A stretch of DNA of 64,000 bases from Chloroflexota bacterium. GTDB taxonomy: Bacteria > Chloroflexota > Anaerolineae > Anaerolineales > Anaerolineaceae. Shown here one piece after another: positions 9,010 to 17,063 of this stretch. The stretch is taken from contig CP069394.1 of the NCBI GenBank assembly GCA_016887485.1, positions 2,232,001 to 2,296,000 on the forward strand, read 5' to 3'. The notes beneath the pieces were generated by a model, which did not search any database, was not told the origin of the DNA, and saw only the letters and a list, made by a program, of their open reading frames with translations. Each line of letters begins with the position of its first letter. Within the stretch, counting starts at the first letter, position 1. Position numbers and translations under genes: made by a program.

Positions 9010-9043
9010 GGATGGGGAAGTTAATGACTTCCCCATCCTTTTT
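9010..9043 (+). terminator. Intra-operon terminator between livJ and livH
   Basis: A perfect 12-bp stem GGATGGGGAAGT / ACTTCCCCATCC with loop TAATG, then five T. It lies in the 77-bp gap before livH, so only read-through transcripts reach the permease and ATPase genes unless there is another promoter. Confidence 0.88.
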
Positions 9044-9069
9044 CTCACTGCTAATGGAATTGTCGCATT

Positions 9070-10167
9070 ATGATCAAGAAATTAAGAAACTTAAAACTTA
9101 CACCAGCACTGATCCTACGCCTTTTGGTAGGATTAGTGGTGTTGATTTACCTGGGATGGCGAATTTACCAAACCGCATTCGGCGAAGGGGTCTACGGACC
9201 AGACACGTGGATGCGGTTTTTGATTACCGGACTGGTTGTGGGGGGCATGTATGCATTGATCGCGATTGGCTACACTTTGGTCTATGGGATCCTTTTTATG
9301 ATCAACTTTGCCCACGGCGAGGTGATGATGTTGGGGACCTTCGCTGGGTATTTTGTACTGGAGGCCTTCTCGGCCATTCCAGCCCCTTCGGCTGCAGACC
9401 CAAGTCTGAGTTTTCTGAACGCCTATCCTGTCATTGCGCTTGTGTTGACATTTATCGCCGGTGCGGGGACTTCCGCACTGGTAGGTTTCCTGCTTGAAAA
9501 GATTGCCTATCGGCCATTGCGCGGTGCTCCTCGCCTGGTTCCGTTGATCAGCGCCATCGGTGCCTCCATCTTTCTTCAAAACGCTGCCCAGCTATTATTT
9601 GGACCTCAGCGCCGCCAATATGCTAACCCCGATATTCTCTGGCGCGGGACGGGTTGGATGATCCCTGTTGGAGGAAAAGAGGTCATGCTCACCTATACTG
9701 GCGTGTTCTCTTTTGTGCTTTCAATCCTTTTGATGGTGGGTTTGTTCATTATGGTAAAGAAAACCAAGTTGGGCAAATCCATGCGCGCCGTGGCAGAAAA
9801 CAAACAGGCTGCCGCCTTAATGGGAATAGATGTCGATTCAGTCATCAGCAAAACCTTCATTATTAGTGGTATTTTAGCTGGGTCAGCCGGCGTGATGTGG
9901 GGGATCCATAATGGCCTCTTCAACCACTACGTAGGGTTCCTTCCTGGCATCAAGGCCTTTACCGCCGCTGTTCTGGGCGGGATTGGAAACATCCCCGGCG
10001 CAATGATGGGTGGAATGCTGCTTGGGCTGTTTGAGTCCCTGGGACCCGCCTTGCTGGGCCTGGATTTCCAGTTGAAGGATGTGATTGCATTCACCATCCT
10101 CATTCTGGTATTGATCTTCAAACCATCCGGGTTACTGGGTGAGGCATTATCGGAGGAGAAAGTCTAA
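9070..10167 (+). CDS. livH: Branched-chain amino acid ABC transporter permease LivH
   Basis: A 365-residue inner-membrane permease. After an N-terminal helix (LILRLLVGLVVLIYLGW) comes the LivH signature region FLITGLVVGGMYALIAIGYT and VYGILFMINFAHGEVMMLG, then further hydrophobic segments, and a C-terminal AFTAAVLGGIGNIPGAMMG, the conserved loop that contacts the ATPases. It forms the membrane channel with LivM. The length is somewhat over the common 290-310 because of an extra N-terminal helix and a longer first loop. The ribosome-binding site is weak. Its stop codon overlaps the livM start by one base (TAATG), so the two are probably translationally coupled. Confidence 0.93.
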   Translation: MIKKLRNLKLTPALILRLLVGLVVLIYLGWRIYQTAFGEGVYGPDTWMRFLITGLVVGGMYALIAIGYTLVYGILFMINFAHGEVMMLGTFAGYFVLEAFSAIPAPSAADPSLSFLNAYPVIALVLTFIAGAGTSALVGFLLEKIAYRPLRGAPRLVPLISAIGASIFLQNAAQLLFGPQRRQYANPDILWRGTGWMIPVGGKEVMLTYTGVFSFVLSILLMVGLFIMVKKTKLGKSMRAVAENKQAAALMGIDVDSVISKTFIISGILAGSAGVMWGIHNGLFNHYVGFLPGIKAFTAAVLGGIGNIPGAMMGGMLLGLFESLGPALLGLDFQLKDVIAFTILILVLIFKPSGLLGEALSEEKV

Positions 10168-11729
10168 TGAAAACTGCTTTGAAAAAAGGACTGAGCTCCG
10201 GTGTTATTTTTGGGATTGTGTTTGTTTTCTTATTGTTGATTGGCTTCATCAATGTTGGTTCAGGAATGATTGGCGACCTCCTTGGAAATACAAAGGGCCT
10301 TAGCAATCAAGACACTTTATCGGTGAACAATTTACTGGCAGTTTTGGCCATTTTAGGCTTTTTCACCGGATTCATCGCTCGTCGCGGGCAGGATGAATCC
10401 AAATGGTGGGTGTCCTTCCTGGGTGGCCTGACAGCCGGTCTGGTCAGCGGCAGTTTAGCCTGGTTGGGGATCTGGCTGACGGGAACCCTGTCTGTTCAAG
10501 GGGTGGATCTTCAGACCTACCTTCCGAATATGGACCCGGACGATTTAAATTACCTGCGGTTCTATAGTACACCATTTGCTGCTGCGAACACTTATATGAT
10601 TTACTTCACAGTTTTCAGCCTGGCTGGTTCGGCTGTAAATTGGTTGTTATCAATCAAGGCCTGGTTCGCCAAGTGTGTGGCGGGCTGTAAACGAGGAGTT
10701 TCCTCCTGGAAGAAATCCAGTGATATCAAAGGTCTCTTCGATAACCCTTGGGTGATGCTGGTTCTATTCCTTGTCACGGCTGTCGTGCTTTATTATTTGC
10801 CGTTGGCCTGGGGTTCCTATTGGAATTACATCATGGGCACCGTGGCGATCTATGTCCTTCTGGGCCTGGGGCTGAATATCATTGTTGGGTATTCCGGCCA
10901 GCTGGTGCTGGGTTACGTGGCCTTCTTTGCCGTTGGTGCCTACACCTTTGCCCTGCTGACCGCTCCTGAGCCGCATGGCATTGGACTAAGCTTGTGGCTG
11001 GCTGCAGGTGCTTCGATAGTTACCTCCACGTTGACGGGTCTCTTGTTGGGTTTGCCGATCTTGAATCTGCGGGGAGATTACCTAGCCATAGTGACCCTTG
11101 GCTTTGGTGAGATCATTCGTATTTTGATCAGGAGCGATTTACTCACAAGAATAACTAACGGCCCCAAGGGTGTAACCAATGTTGGGCAGCCGGTCTGGCG
11201 TGGTGAGGTTTTTTCCGATGTGAACTATATGCACCTATTGATGCTGTTGGTTCTGGTCGCGCTGTTCATTGCCAAGCGCTTGAAGGATTCCCGCACCGGG
11301 CGTGCCTGGGTGGCGATCCGTGAGGATGAGACAGTGGCTCAGGCCACTGGGGTCAATACCTATCGCTCCAAAATCCTGGCGTTGTTGCTGGGTGCGGCTT
11401 TCGCTGGCCTGGCAGGTGCCATGTTTGCCTCCCGTAACCAATTCACCGGTCCTGAAGATTTCACGATGATGGTGTCGATCAATGTATTGTGTATTGTGAT
11501 CGTTGGCGGCATGGGCAGCCTTCCCGGGATTGTCCTGGGTGCATTTGTGCTCAAGGGCTTGCCGGAACTGTTGCGCGAACTTGAAGACTATCGTCTGTTG
11601 GTCTTTGGCGCTTTATTAGTCGTAATGATGATCGTCCGCCCAGAAGGGCTTTGGCCTGCAGGCCGGGTGAAATTTAAGAAGCCATCCGCAGCGAAAATTC
11701 AAGAAGCTGCAACGGAGGTGGAACCATGA
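10167..11729 (+). CDS. livM: Branched-chain amino acid ABC transporter permease LivM, with N-terminal extension
   Basis: A 520-residue inner-membrane permease. The conserved LivM core covers about residues 210-500: VAIYVLLGLGLNIIVGYSG, GYVAFFAVGAYTFALL, RGDYLAIVTLGFGEIIRI and the C-terminal IVIVGGMGSLPGIVLGA. The first 200 residues add three or more hydrophobic segments (GVIFGIVFVFLLLIGF, LLAVLAILGFFTGFIARRG and others) that ordinary LivM proteins of about 300-420 residues lack or have shorter. The stop overlaps the livG start by four bases (ATGA), giving tight coupling. Confidence 0.92.
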   Translation: MKTALKKGLSSGVIFGIVFVFLLLIGFINVGSGMIGDLLGNTKGLSNQDTLSVNNLLAVLAILGFFTGFIARRGQDESKWWVSFLGGLTAGLVSGSLAWLGIWLTGTLSVQGVDLQTYLPNMDPDDLNYLRFYSTPFAAANTYMIYFTVFSLAGSAVNWLLSIKAWFAKCVAGCKRGVSSWKKSSDIKGLFDNPWVMLVLFLVTAVVLYYLPLAWGSYWNYIMGTVAIYVLLGLGLNIIVGYSGQLVLGYVAFFAVGAYTFALLTAPEPHGIGLSLWLAAGASIVTSTLTGLLLGLPILNLRGDYLAIVTLGFGEIIRILIRSDLLTRITNGPKGVTNVGQPVWRGEVFSDVNYMHLLMLLVLVALFIAKRLKDSRTGRAWVAIREDETVAQATGVNTYRSKILALLLGAAFAGLAGAMFASRNQFTGPEDFTMMVSINVLCIVIVGGMGSLPGIVLGAFVLKGLPELLRELEDYRLLVFGALLVVMMIVRPEGLWPAGRVKFKKPSAAKIQEAATEVEP

Positions 11730-12541
11730 CCCGCGCCGTGATTGAAGCAAAACATGTTACCAAACGGTTTGGCGGTCTGACTGCTGTAGATAATGTCGAT
11801 TTAGTCGTCCAGGAACATTCTATATCCAGCATCATTGGTCCGAACGGTGCCGGGAAGACCACGCTGTTCAATTGCGTCTCCGGTTTTTATGTACCTGAGG
11901 AAGGCGAGATGTTGTTTTTTGGTGAACCGATTAAGGGCCTGCCCACGCACAAGGTCTGCCAACTTGGGATTTCCAGGACATACCAGAATATCCGCCTGTT
12001 CGGTGAGATGACCGCACTTGAGAATATTTTGGTGGGTGAACACGTCCGTCTGAAAACGAATTGGTTGGAGGCGATTGTCCATGATCCCCGATATAAGCAC
12101 GAAGAAAAAGAATCAGTGGCCCGGGCATATGAGCTTTTGGAGTATGTGGGCCTTTCCGGCCTGGAAAATACGCCTGCCCGCAACCTGCCATATGGCGCGC
12201 AGCGTCGCCTGGAGATTGCCCGGGCCCTGGCCAGCCAGCCGGCGTTGCTCTTATTGGATGAGCCAACCGCAGGTATGAACCCGCAGGAAACCGACGAGAT
12301 GGTGGCCTTCATTCGAGACCTCCGCGATAGCCGCAAGATCACGATCCTGTTGATTGAGCACGATATGCGGGTGATTATGGATATCTCCGACCAGATCACC
12401 GTTCTTGATTACGGTCTCAAGATCGCTGAGGGCCAGCCCGAAGAGATCCAATCCAACCAACGGGTGATTGAAGCCTACCTGGGGCCCGGCGCGGCAGCAC
12501 TTTCAGAAAAATTCAAACAGAAGAAGGCCCAGCATGCTTAA
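11726..12541 (+). CDS. livG: Branched-chain amino acid ABC transporter ATPase LivG
   Basis: A 271-residue cytoplasmic ATPase that powers the Liv transporter together with LivF. It has Walker A GPNGAGKTT (residues 38-46), a Q-loop SRTYQNIRLF, an ABC signature LPYGAQRRLEIARAL (a variant of LSGGQ that is common in LivG) and Walker B LLLLDEPTAGMNP followed by the H-loop LLIEHDM. The C-terminal IEAYLG motif is typical of the LivG/LivF family. The ATG overlaps the livM stop by four bases. Length and motifs are normal. Confidence 0.95.
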   Translation: MTRAVIEAKHVTKRFGGLTAVDNVDLVVQEHSISSIIGPNGAGKTTLFNCVSGFYVPEEGEMLFFGEPIKGLPTHKVCQLGISRTYQNIRLFGEMTALENILVGEHVRLKTNWLEAIVHDPRYKHEEKESVARAYELLEYVGLSGLENTPARNLPYGAQRRLEIARALASQPALLLLDEPTAGMNPQETDEMVAFIRDLRDSRKITILLIEHDMRVIMDISDQITVLDYGLKIAEGQPEEIQSNQRVIEAYLGPGAAALSEKFKQKKAQHA

Positions 12542-13238
12542 AGTCAATGAACTCAATGTGTCGTATGGCGCGATCCATGCTTTGAAAGGCATCTCGTTTG
12601 ACCTGAATGAAGGTGAGATCGTCGCCCTGATTGGCGCGAATGGCGCCGGAAAGAGCACCACGCTGAATACCATTTCCGGGATCATGAAACCCGATTCCGG
12701 CACGGTGATCTTTGAAGAGGAAGAAATTTCCCAGATTTCACCGGCGCATATTGTGGAAAAAGGGATTGTACAGGTGCCTGAAGGGCGCAAGATCTTTGCC
12801 CGGATGAGTGTTTTGGAAAATCTGGAGTTGGGAGCTTATACCATCAAGGATAAGGACGTCATCAGTGCTCATATGGATGAGGTTTTTAATATCTTCCCCC
12901 GTCTGGAGGAACGCCAACGCCAGATGGGCGGGACTCTTTCCGGTGGTGAACAGCAGATGCTGGCAATCGGGCGGGCGCTGATGGCAAACCCCAGGTTATT
13001 ACTGCTGGATGAACCATCAATGGGCCTCGCCCCGATTTTGGTGGAGCAGATTTTTGAGATCATCCAAAAGATTAATGAAGAGGGTGTAACCATCTTGCTC
13101 GTGGAACAAAATGCCCAGATGGCGCTCTCCATTGCCGACCGGGGCTATGTGCTGGAAACCGGCACTGTGGCCCTCTCCGGTGATGCGGATGACCTGATGG
13201 AAAATCCGGAAGTGCAGGCTGCCTATTTAGGCGGTTAG
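12534..13238 (+). CDS. livF: Branched-chain amino acid ABC transporter ATPase LivF
   Basis: A 234-residue ATPase, the second nucleotide-binding subunit of the Liv transporter. It has Walker A GANGAGKST (34-42), Q-loop VQVPEGRKIF, signature LSGGEQQMLAIGRAL, Walker B LLLLDEPSMGLAP and H-loop LLVEQN. The frame is open further upstream, but the ATG at 12534 (MLKVNELNV) matches the family start, has AAGAAGG in front and overlaps the end of livG by eight bases. It ends the operon; a terminator follows at 13259. Confidence 0.95.
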   Translation: MLKVNELNVSYGAIHALKGISFDLNEGEIVALIGANGAGKSTTLNTISGIMKPDSGTVIFEEEEISQISPAHIVEKGIVQVPEGRKIFARMSVLENLELGAYTIKDKDVISAHMDEVFNIFPRLEERQRQMGGTLSGGEQQMLAIGRALMANPRLLLLDEPSMGLAPILVEQIFEIIQKINEEGVTILLVEQNAQMALSIADRGYVLETGTVALSGDADDLMENPEVQAAYLGG

Positions 13239-13258
13239 CACATATGTTGTCTAGGAGA

Positions 13259-13288
13259 AGAGACGCTGGTATTTCAGCGTCTCTTTTT
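13259..13288 (+). terminator. Terminator of the liv operon
   Basis: Stem AGAGACGCTG / CAGCGTCTCT, 10 bp perfect, loop GTATTT, then TTTT. Confidence 0.88.
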
Positions 13289-13339
13289 GTATTAACAATC
13301 TTTTTTATGTCAGATGTTTTGCCTCTTGGGACCGATAAC

Positions 13340-13951
13340 TTATCCAGAGGTCACCGGATGGCGCAGGATGGTCAGCAGCTTTTCCGGTGCGCAGCGGGTG
13401 GGGTCTTTGAGGTAGATTTCGTGGTGCTTCAGGTGAGGTGTCAGGCCCTGGCTTTCAATGAAGGCGTGGAGGCGGTCAACGGTGGGCTTTTCGTCTGCAT
13501 AAGGTCCGTGGTGCATCACCTGAGCGCTCTGGCCTTCCACCAGTTCACCGAGTCGGACCTGCGGCAGCAGAAGGGGATTGTGCTTCTTAACGACTTTTTC
13601 GCGGGCGGTTGCCACAACCTCGGCAGTCACGGCGGTGGGCTGCATGATCAGCATCGTCCAATACCAATTGCTCTTGTCGCCATAAGAGAATTCATTTAAA
13701 TCCTCCACCCACCAGAGTCCCTCCAGCGGCATTACGCCGAAATCCAGGTCGTATTCGTCCCGCATCAGGAACCGGATGGCATAAGCCAGCTTATAGAGGG
13801 TGCCCACGGATTCGGAATAGATGGGTGCGGTGTTGGGGTCGCCCAGCCCGTCGATCATCAGGTAACTCAGGGACGGCACATCCACCAGGGTGGGATTGTC
13901 CGGAGCCTTATAGAGGGATTTGAATTCCTTTTTAAAATCAATTTTGGCCAT
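13340..13951 (-). CDS. GyrI-like small-molecule-binding protein
   Basis: A 203-residue cytoplasmic protein of the GyrI-like/AraC effector-binding superfamily. Seen: the start MAKIDFKKEFKSLYKAP, then VDVPSLSYLMIDGLGDPN, a pattern typical of the stand-alone GyrI-like group, and later APEKLLTILRHPV near the end. These proteins bind amphipathic ligands or hydrolyse bulky electrophiles in some members; the ligand here is unknown. The ATG at 13951 has AGAAAGGA in front; an earlier in-frame start would run deep into the PadR gene. It overlaps the padR stop by 14 bases, so it is the second gene of a PadR autoregulated unit and may bind the same inducer. Confidence 0.78.
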   Translation of the reverse strand: MAKIDFKKEFKSLYKAPDNPTLVDVPSLSYLMIDGLGDPNTAPIYSESVGTLYKLAYAIRFLMRDEYDLDFGVMPLEGLWWVEDLNEFSYGDKSNWYWTMLIMQPTAVTAEVVATAREKVVKKHNPLLLPQVRLGELVEGQSAQVMHHGPYADEKPTVDRLHAFIESQGLTPHLKHHEIYLKDPTRCAPEKLLTILRHPVTSG

Positions 13952-14483
13952 TTTTATTTTCCTTTCTGGTCTGCAAAAGGGTTTTAACCCAGTCCAGTTC
14001 ACTTTGGATCCGATGCAGACTATGAGCGAACAGAATTTCAACATTTTCCGGCAGATGTCCTCTGCCGCTTCGCTCCCACTGCTGGTTTACCCGCTTAAGG
14101 CCGTCTTCCAGGCTCTGTTGATATTCGTTCAGCGCTTCCGTCACTTGCTCTGGGGGCAGGATGGACATAAACGCCAGGGCGAGGTCGAGTTCGCCGCTGT
14201 TGGGCGTAGGATGGGCCAGTCTCTGGAGCAGTTCGGTGCGTAAGAGTGACCAGCCGGTTTGGGTCAGCGCATAGAGCTTGCGGACAGGTCCTTTTGAGGT
14301 TTCGCCCAGGGTGGAAAGGATCCAGCCCCGGTCTTCCGATTTGTTCAGCAGGTAATAGATGGAGGAGAATCCGATCTCGGTCCATTCTCGCATACCGCGG
14401 GTTTCAATGTCATTTTCCAGTTGGTAGCCGTATTTAGGTCCCTCGGTCAGGAGCCCCAGCAGGGCCAGTTCTTTATTGTTCAT
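13938..14483 (-). CDS. PadR-family transcriptional regulator
   Basis: A 181-residue repressor. The N-terminal winged helix (residues 1-80: ELALLGLLTEGPKYGYQLE, then GFSSIYYLLNKSEDRGWI and KLYALTQTGWSLL) matches PadR. The C-terminal part (about 95-175) is helical and is the usual dimerisation region of the PadR/Vir branch. No ribosome-binding site precedes the ATG. Instead a TTGACA-17-TAGAAT promoter puts the expected transcription start at or next to the ATG, so the message is probably leaderless. A perfect 20-bp palindrome covers the -10 region, which points to autorepression. Cotranscribed with the GyrI-like gene. Confidence 0.9.
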   Translation of the reverse strand: MNNKELALLGLLTEGPKYGYQLENDIETRGMREWTEIGFSSIYYLLNKSEDRGWILSTLGETSKGPVRKLYALTQTGWSLLRTELLQRLAHPTPNSGELDLALAFMSILPPEQVTEALNEYQQSLEDGLKRVNQQWERSGRGHLPENVEILFAHSLHRIQSELDWVKTLLQTRKENKNGQN

Positions 14484-14487
14484 GACT

Positions 14488-14507
14488 CTATTCTAGCGCT
14501 AGAATAG
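14488..14507. promoter_or_regulatory. Palindromic operator of the padR unit
   Basis: A perfect 20-bp palindrome CTATTCTAGC / GCTAGAATAG, four bases upstream of the padR ATG and overlapping its -10 box. Position and symmetry fit a binding site for the PadR dimer. Confidence 0.7.
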
Positions 14508-14518
14508 TAGATTGTCAA
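14490..14518 (-). promoter_or_regulatory. padR promoter (TTGACA / TAGAAT)
   Basis: On the minus strand TTGACA lies at 14518-14513 and TAGAAT at 14495-14490, with a 17-bp spacer. The expected start of transcription, about seven bases downstream, is the A of the padR ATG at 14483. Confidence 0.7.
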
Positions 14519-14554
14519 TACTACCATGGTTTTTAGGGAAATAAGAGGCTAAAA

Positions 14555-14584
14555 AATAAAAAACGCTGCACAGTAGTGCAGCGT
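14555..14584 (-). terminator. Terminator of the NHLP-clan peptide gene
   Basis: Perfect 9-bp stem ACGCTGCAC / GTGCAGCGT around the tetraloop AGTA or its complement; on the minus strand it is followed by TTTTT, A and more T. Confidence 0.88.
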
Positions 14585-14609
14585 CGGAATTTATGGGTTA
14601 ACCGATGAT

Positions 14610-14831
14610 TTAAGTATAGATGATCTTCGTGGCGAACTCTTCCAAAGTCTTGGCGTGGATTTTGGATAGCTGTTCGGCCTGGTCTTTTGCCAATATGAAG
14701 GTTTCATCCCCATATCCCTGAGCAATCGCATTCATAGGATTCTGAAGCAGATCCTTGCGGAACTTCAAACTGACCACTGCAGCGGTCATGATCCGGCTGA
14801 TCTCTTCATGGGGGTAAATCACATTCACCAT
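14610..14831 (-). CDS. Small NHLP-clan (Os1348-like) protein
   Basis: A 73-residue protein with the pattern of the nitrile-hydratase-like leader peptide (NHLP) clan: a basic-hydrophobic helix with FRKDLLQNPMNAIAQGYG, then a Glu/Gln-Lys-rich helix ending LSKIHAKTLEEFATKI. In related proteins this fold is the leader of ribosomally made, modified peptides. Here only IIYT remains after the leader-like part and no modification enzyme is nearby, so it looks like an orphan member with another role. GGAGG lies 11 bases before the ATG at 14831; an in-frame ATG at 14861 would include that site in the coding region. It has its own promoter and terminator. Confidence 0.6.
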   Translation of the reverse strand: MVNVIYPHEEISRIMTAAVVSLKFRKDLLQNPMNAIAQGYGDETFILAKDQAEQLSKIHAKTLEEFATKIIYT

Positions 14832-14900
14832 GATGTTAATTTCCTCCAAATGGTACTTCAACCAATAAAAGTTTTAATTTTGTATTAATTGAGTAACATC

Positions 14901-14929
14901 ATTATATCCAACTTGAATTGATTATTCAA
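14901..14929 (-). promoter_or_regulatory. Promoter of the NHLP-clan peptide gene
   Basis: Minus-strand TTGAAT (14929-14924), 17-bp spacer, TATAAT (14906-14901), giving a leader of about 60 bases before the ATG at 14831. Confidence 0.6.
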
Positions 14930-15048
14930 TAAATTTAGATTGATTCCAGCTCGGATTAATAAGAATGGCAAAGAGAGGACTGGAAAGCGCATAAAATCCA
15001 TTAAAATAGGATACAGGTGAATCTAGTTAATCAAAAAGGTGGTGTTAG

Positions 15049-15846
15049 ATGATGACGACTCTTTTTCAGGTAGATGCTTTTACAAAGGAACCTTTCCATG
15101 GAAATCCGGCAGGTGTGTGCTTATTGACTGAGCCCAAGTCTGCGGAGTGGATGCAGGCGGTTGCTTCGGAGATGAACCTCTCGGAGACGGCATTTCTAAG
15201 GCCGGAGGGCGGTCAGGCGAACTGGCAGTTGTGCTGGTTCACCCCGGCCACTGAGGTGGACCTCTGCGGTCATGCCACCCTGGCCAGCGCTCGAGTGCTT
15301 TTTGAACGGCAGCCGGAATTGCGCAATGGTGCTCTGACTTTTCAGACGCGCTCTGGTGAGTTACGGGCGCATTGGGTGGATGGGGCTGTTGAGTTGGATT
15401 TCCCGGCGATGACTCCCGAACCGTTGGAGATTGAATCGGACGTGAGTGATATCTTGGGATTCCAACCGGTGGCCGCGGCTTATGATGGGAATTATTTCCT
15501 TTTTGAGGCGCCTGATGCCGCAACTGTCCGCAATGCCAAACCGGATTTCTTCGCGCTGATGGAAAGCCAAATGCCCGAGGTGATTATTACCGCCCAGAGC
15601 GACCTAGAGGACTTTGACTTCATTTCGCGTTTCTTTGCTCCGCAATTAGGGGTCAATGAGGACCCGGTCACAGGATCTGCTCATTGCCTGCTTACCCCAT
15701 ATTGGGCGGAAAAACTCGAGAAGACTGAATTAAAGGCTTATCAGGCTTCGGCCAGGGGTGGCGTGTTGAAGGTGCGGCTTGATGGCGGCCGGGTTCGGAT
15801 TGCTGGAGAAGCGACAATTATCTTCAAGGCGGAGCTTTTGGTCTGA
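15049..15846 (+). CDS. PhzF-family isomerase/epimerase-like protein
   Basis: A 265-residue cytoplasmic protein of the PhzF family (diaminopimelate-epimerase-like fold). The N-terminus FQVDAFTKEPFHGNPAGVCLL is the family hallmark. The catalytic Glu is in NLSETAFL (Glu46), the second half-domain starts near TPATEVDLCGHATLASA, and DPVTGSAHCLLTPYW is a conserved C-terminal motif. Family members isomerise small metabolites, but most are of unknown substrate, so no gene name is given. Two adjacent ATG codons are possible starts after AAGGTGG. A strong terminator follows. Confidence 0.9.
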   Translation: MMTTLFQVDAFTKEPFHGNPAGVCLLTEPKSAEWMQAVASEMNLSETAFLRPEGGQANWQLCWFTPATEVDLCGHATLASARVLFERQPELRNGALTFQTRSGELRAHWVDGAVELDFPAMTPEPLEIESDVSDILGFQPVAAAYDGNYFLFEAPDAATVRNAKPDFFALMESQMPEVIITAQSDLEDFDFISRFFAPQLGVNEDPVTGSAHCLLTPYWAEKLEKTELKAYQASARGGVLKVRLDGGRVRIAGEATIIFKAELLV

Positions 15847-15866
15847 GGTGGTTAAGGTATTAAAGG

Positions 15867-15900
15867 ATGCCGTCCGGATTTTTCACCCGGACGGCATTTC
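15867..15900 (+). terminator. Terminator of the phzF-like gene
   Basis: Perfect 11-bp stem ATGCCGTCCGG / CCGGACGGCAT with a 9-nt loop, followed by a short TTTC. Confidence 0.75.
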
Positions 15901-16016
15901 AGGTATTTAGAGTACCTCGCTGAAAGATTTGCTCAACAGAAGTTGAGCTTTGTTTTCATTAGTCTCTATTACTTCTATTATAGAGGATTTAGACTTCATT
16001 TGAAATACGGAAAAGA

Positions 16017-16871
16017 ATGGCTGTGATGGAAATATCAGCTCAGCTAACTTATGGCGGAACCAACTGCATGCTCTTTCGCAAGGGAGAATCTAATCTGCTG
16101 ATTGATCCCCATTTCACCCGCCCTCCCTTCCTGAGCTTATTAGATAAGATCAAACCCTCACCGGAGAAAATCAAGGCAGGCCTGGCGCGTTTGGGCATCC
16201 AAAGCCTGGCCGGGGTCCTGCTGACGCATACCCATTACGACCATGCCCTTGATGCGGTGGAAACGGCCTGCCAGACCGGCGCTCCTCTGTTTGGCTCACC
16301 CTCCTCAGCTCAGTTGGCTGCAGGGGCTGGATTGGCGCCGGATTTGTTCCATCAAATTCAGCAGGGCGAATCCTTGCAGGCAGGGGATTTTACCGTTCGC
16401 TTCCTGCCCAGCCAGCATATTCAATTCCCCAGACCTCTAAGCCGCTTAGCCAGCATTGCAGCCCCCATTCCCCAACCCCTGAGGCCGCCGGCCTGGTTTT
16501 GGCAGTACCGCTGCGGTGAGGTCAGCGCCATCCTGGTGGACCGAACGTTGGTCTTTGGTAGTGCGGCCTTTCTGAGCGGGGCCTATCAGGGTTTGGAGGT
16601 GGAGACGGTCGTTTTGGGTATTGGTGGCTTGGGGTTTCGGCCGCGAAGTTACCTCGAAAAACTCTACCAGGAGACGGTGGTTGCCAGTGGCGCGCGGCAG
16701 GTGCTGATTTCCCATTGGGATAACTTCTTTCGGCCTATAAGGGCTGGTCTGCATTCTCTTGGCAGAGTGGGCTGGACGATGGAGCACTTGAGACCCTTAG
16801 CAGAACGTTACGGGCAGACAATTTCAATATTGAAGTACAACCAGCCTGTGGATTTAGTGGTTTCCCCCTAA
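16017..16871 (+). CDS. Metallo-beta-lactamase-fold hydrolase
   Basis: A 284-residue protein with the MBL fold. The metal motif HTHYDHALD is at residues 71-79, after a first strand NLLIDPHF. Further conserved points are the SPSSAQL region, the FLPSQHIQFPRP segment (a likely metal His) and SHWDNFF near the C-terminus. There is no signal peptide. The overall layout resembles UlaG/L-ascorbate-6-phosphate lactonase-like or N-acyl-PE phospholipase-D-like MBL proteins, but the substrate cannot be named. GGAAAAG lies upstream of the ATG. The gene stands alone between two inverted repeats. Confidence 0.82.
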   Translation: MAVMEISAQLTYGGTNCMLFRKGESNLLIDPHFTRPPFLSLLDKIKPSPEKIKAGLARLGIQSLAGVLLTHTHYDHALDAVETACQTGAPLFGSPSSAQLAAGAGLAPDLFHQIQQGESLQAGDFTVRFLPSQHIQFPRPLSRLASIAAPIPQPLRPPAWFWQYRCGEVSAILVDRTLVFGSAAFLSGAYQGLEVETVVLGIGGLGFRPRSYLEKLYQETVVASGARQVLISHWDNFFRPIRAGLHSLGRVGWTMEHLRPLAERYGQTISILKYNQPVDLVVSP

Positions 16872-16877
16872 CGCGTA

Positions 16878-16902
16878 TCAACGGTTCCCTCTGAACCGTT
16901 GA
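16878..16902 (+). terminator. Hairpin after the MBL-fold gene
   Basis: Perfect 10-bp stem TCAACGGTTC / GAACCGTTGA, loop CCTCT, seven bases past the stop codon. The T-rich stretch is about 20 bases further on, so termination is likely but not certain. Confidence 0.5.
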
Positions 16903-16985
16903 TGGGTGGTGCTGGCTGTATTTTTTATTTTTATTATTTGTTTCTTTCACTTTCTATTCTTATCTTATCTGGAATGGCTTATCGT

Positions 16986-17010
16986 CACCCTAGATTTTCT
17001 AGGGTGTTTT
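16986..17010 (+). terminator. Inverted repeat with T-run just before the L,D-transpeptidase promoter
   Basis: Perfect 9-bp stem CACCCTAGA / TCTAGGGTG, loop TTT, followed by TTTT. It could end transcripts coming from the MBL gene, or act as an operator because it abuts the -35 region of the next promoter. Confidence 0.45.
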
Positions 17011-17034
17011 GACTCCGGTGAGATTAGGTATAAT
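17007..17034 (+). promoter_or_regulatory. Promoter of the L,D-transpeptidase gene
   Basis: A perfect TATAAT at 17029-17034, 16 bp after a weak -35-like TTTTGA (17007-17012), and 30 bp before the start codon. Confidence 0.5.
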
Positions 17035-17063
17035 CAGCGCATAAGCATTGAATTAGAGGAACA

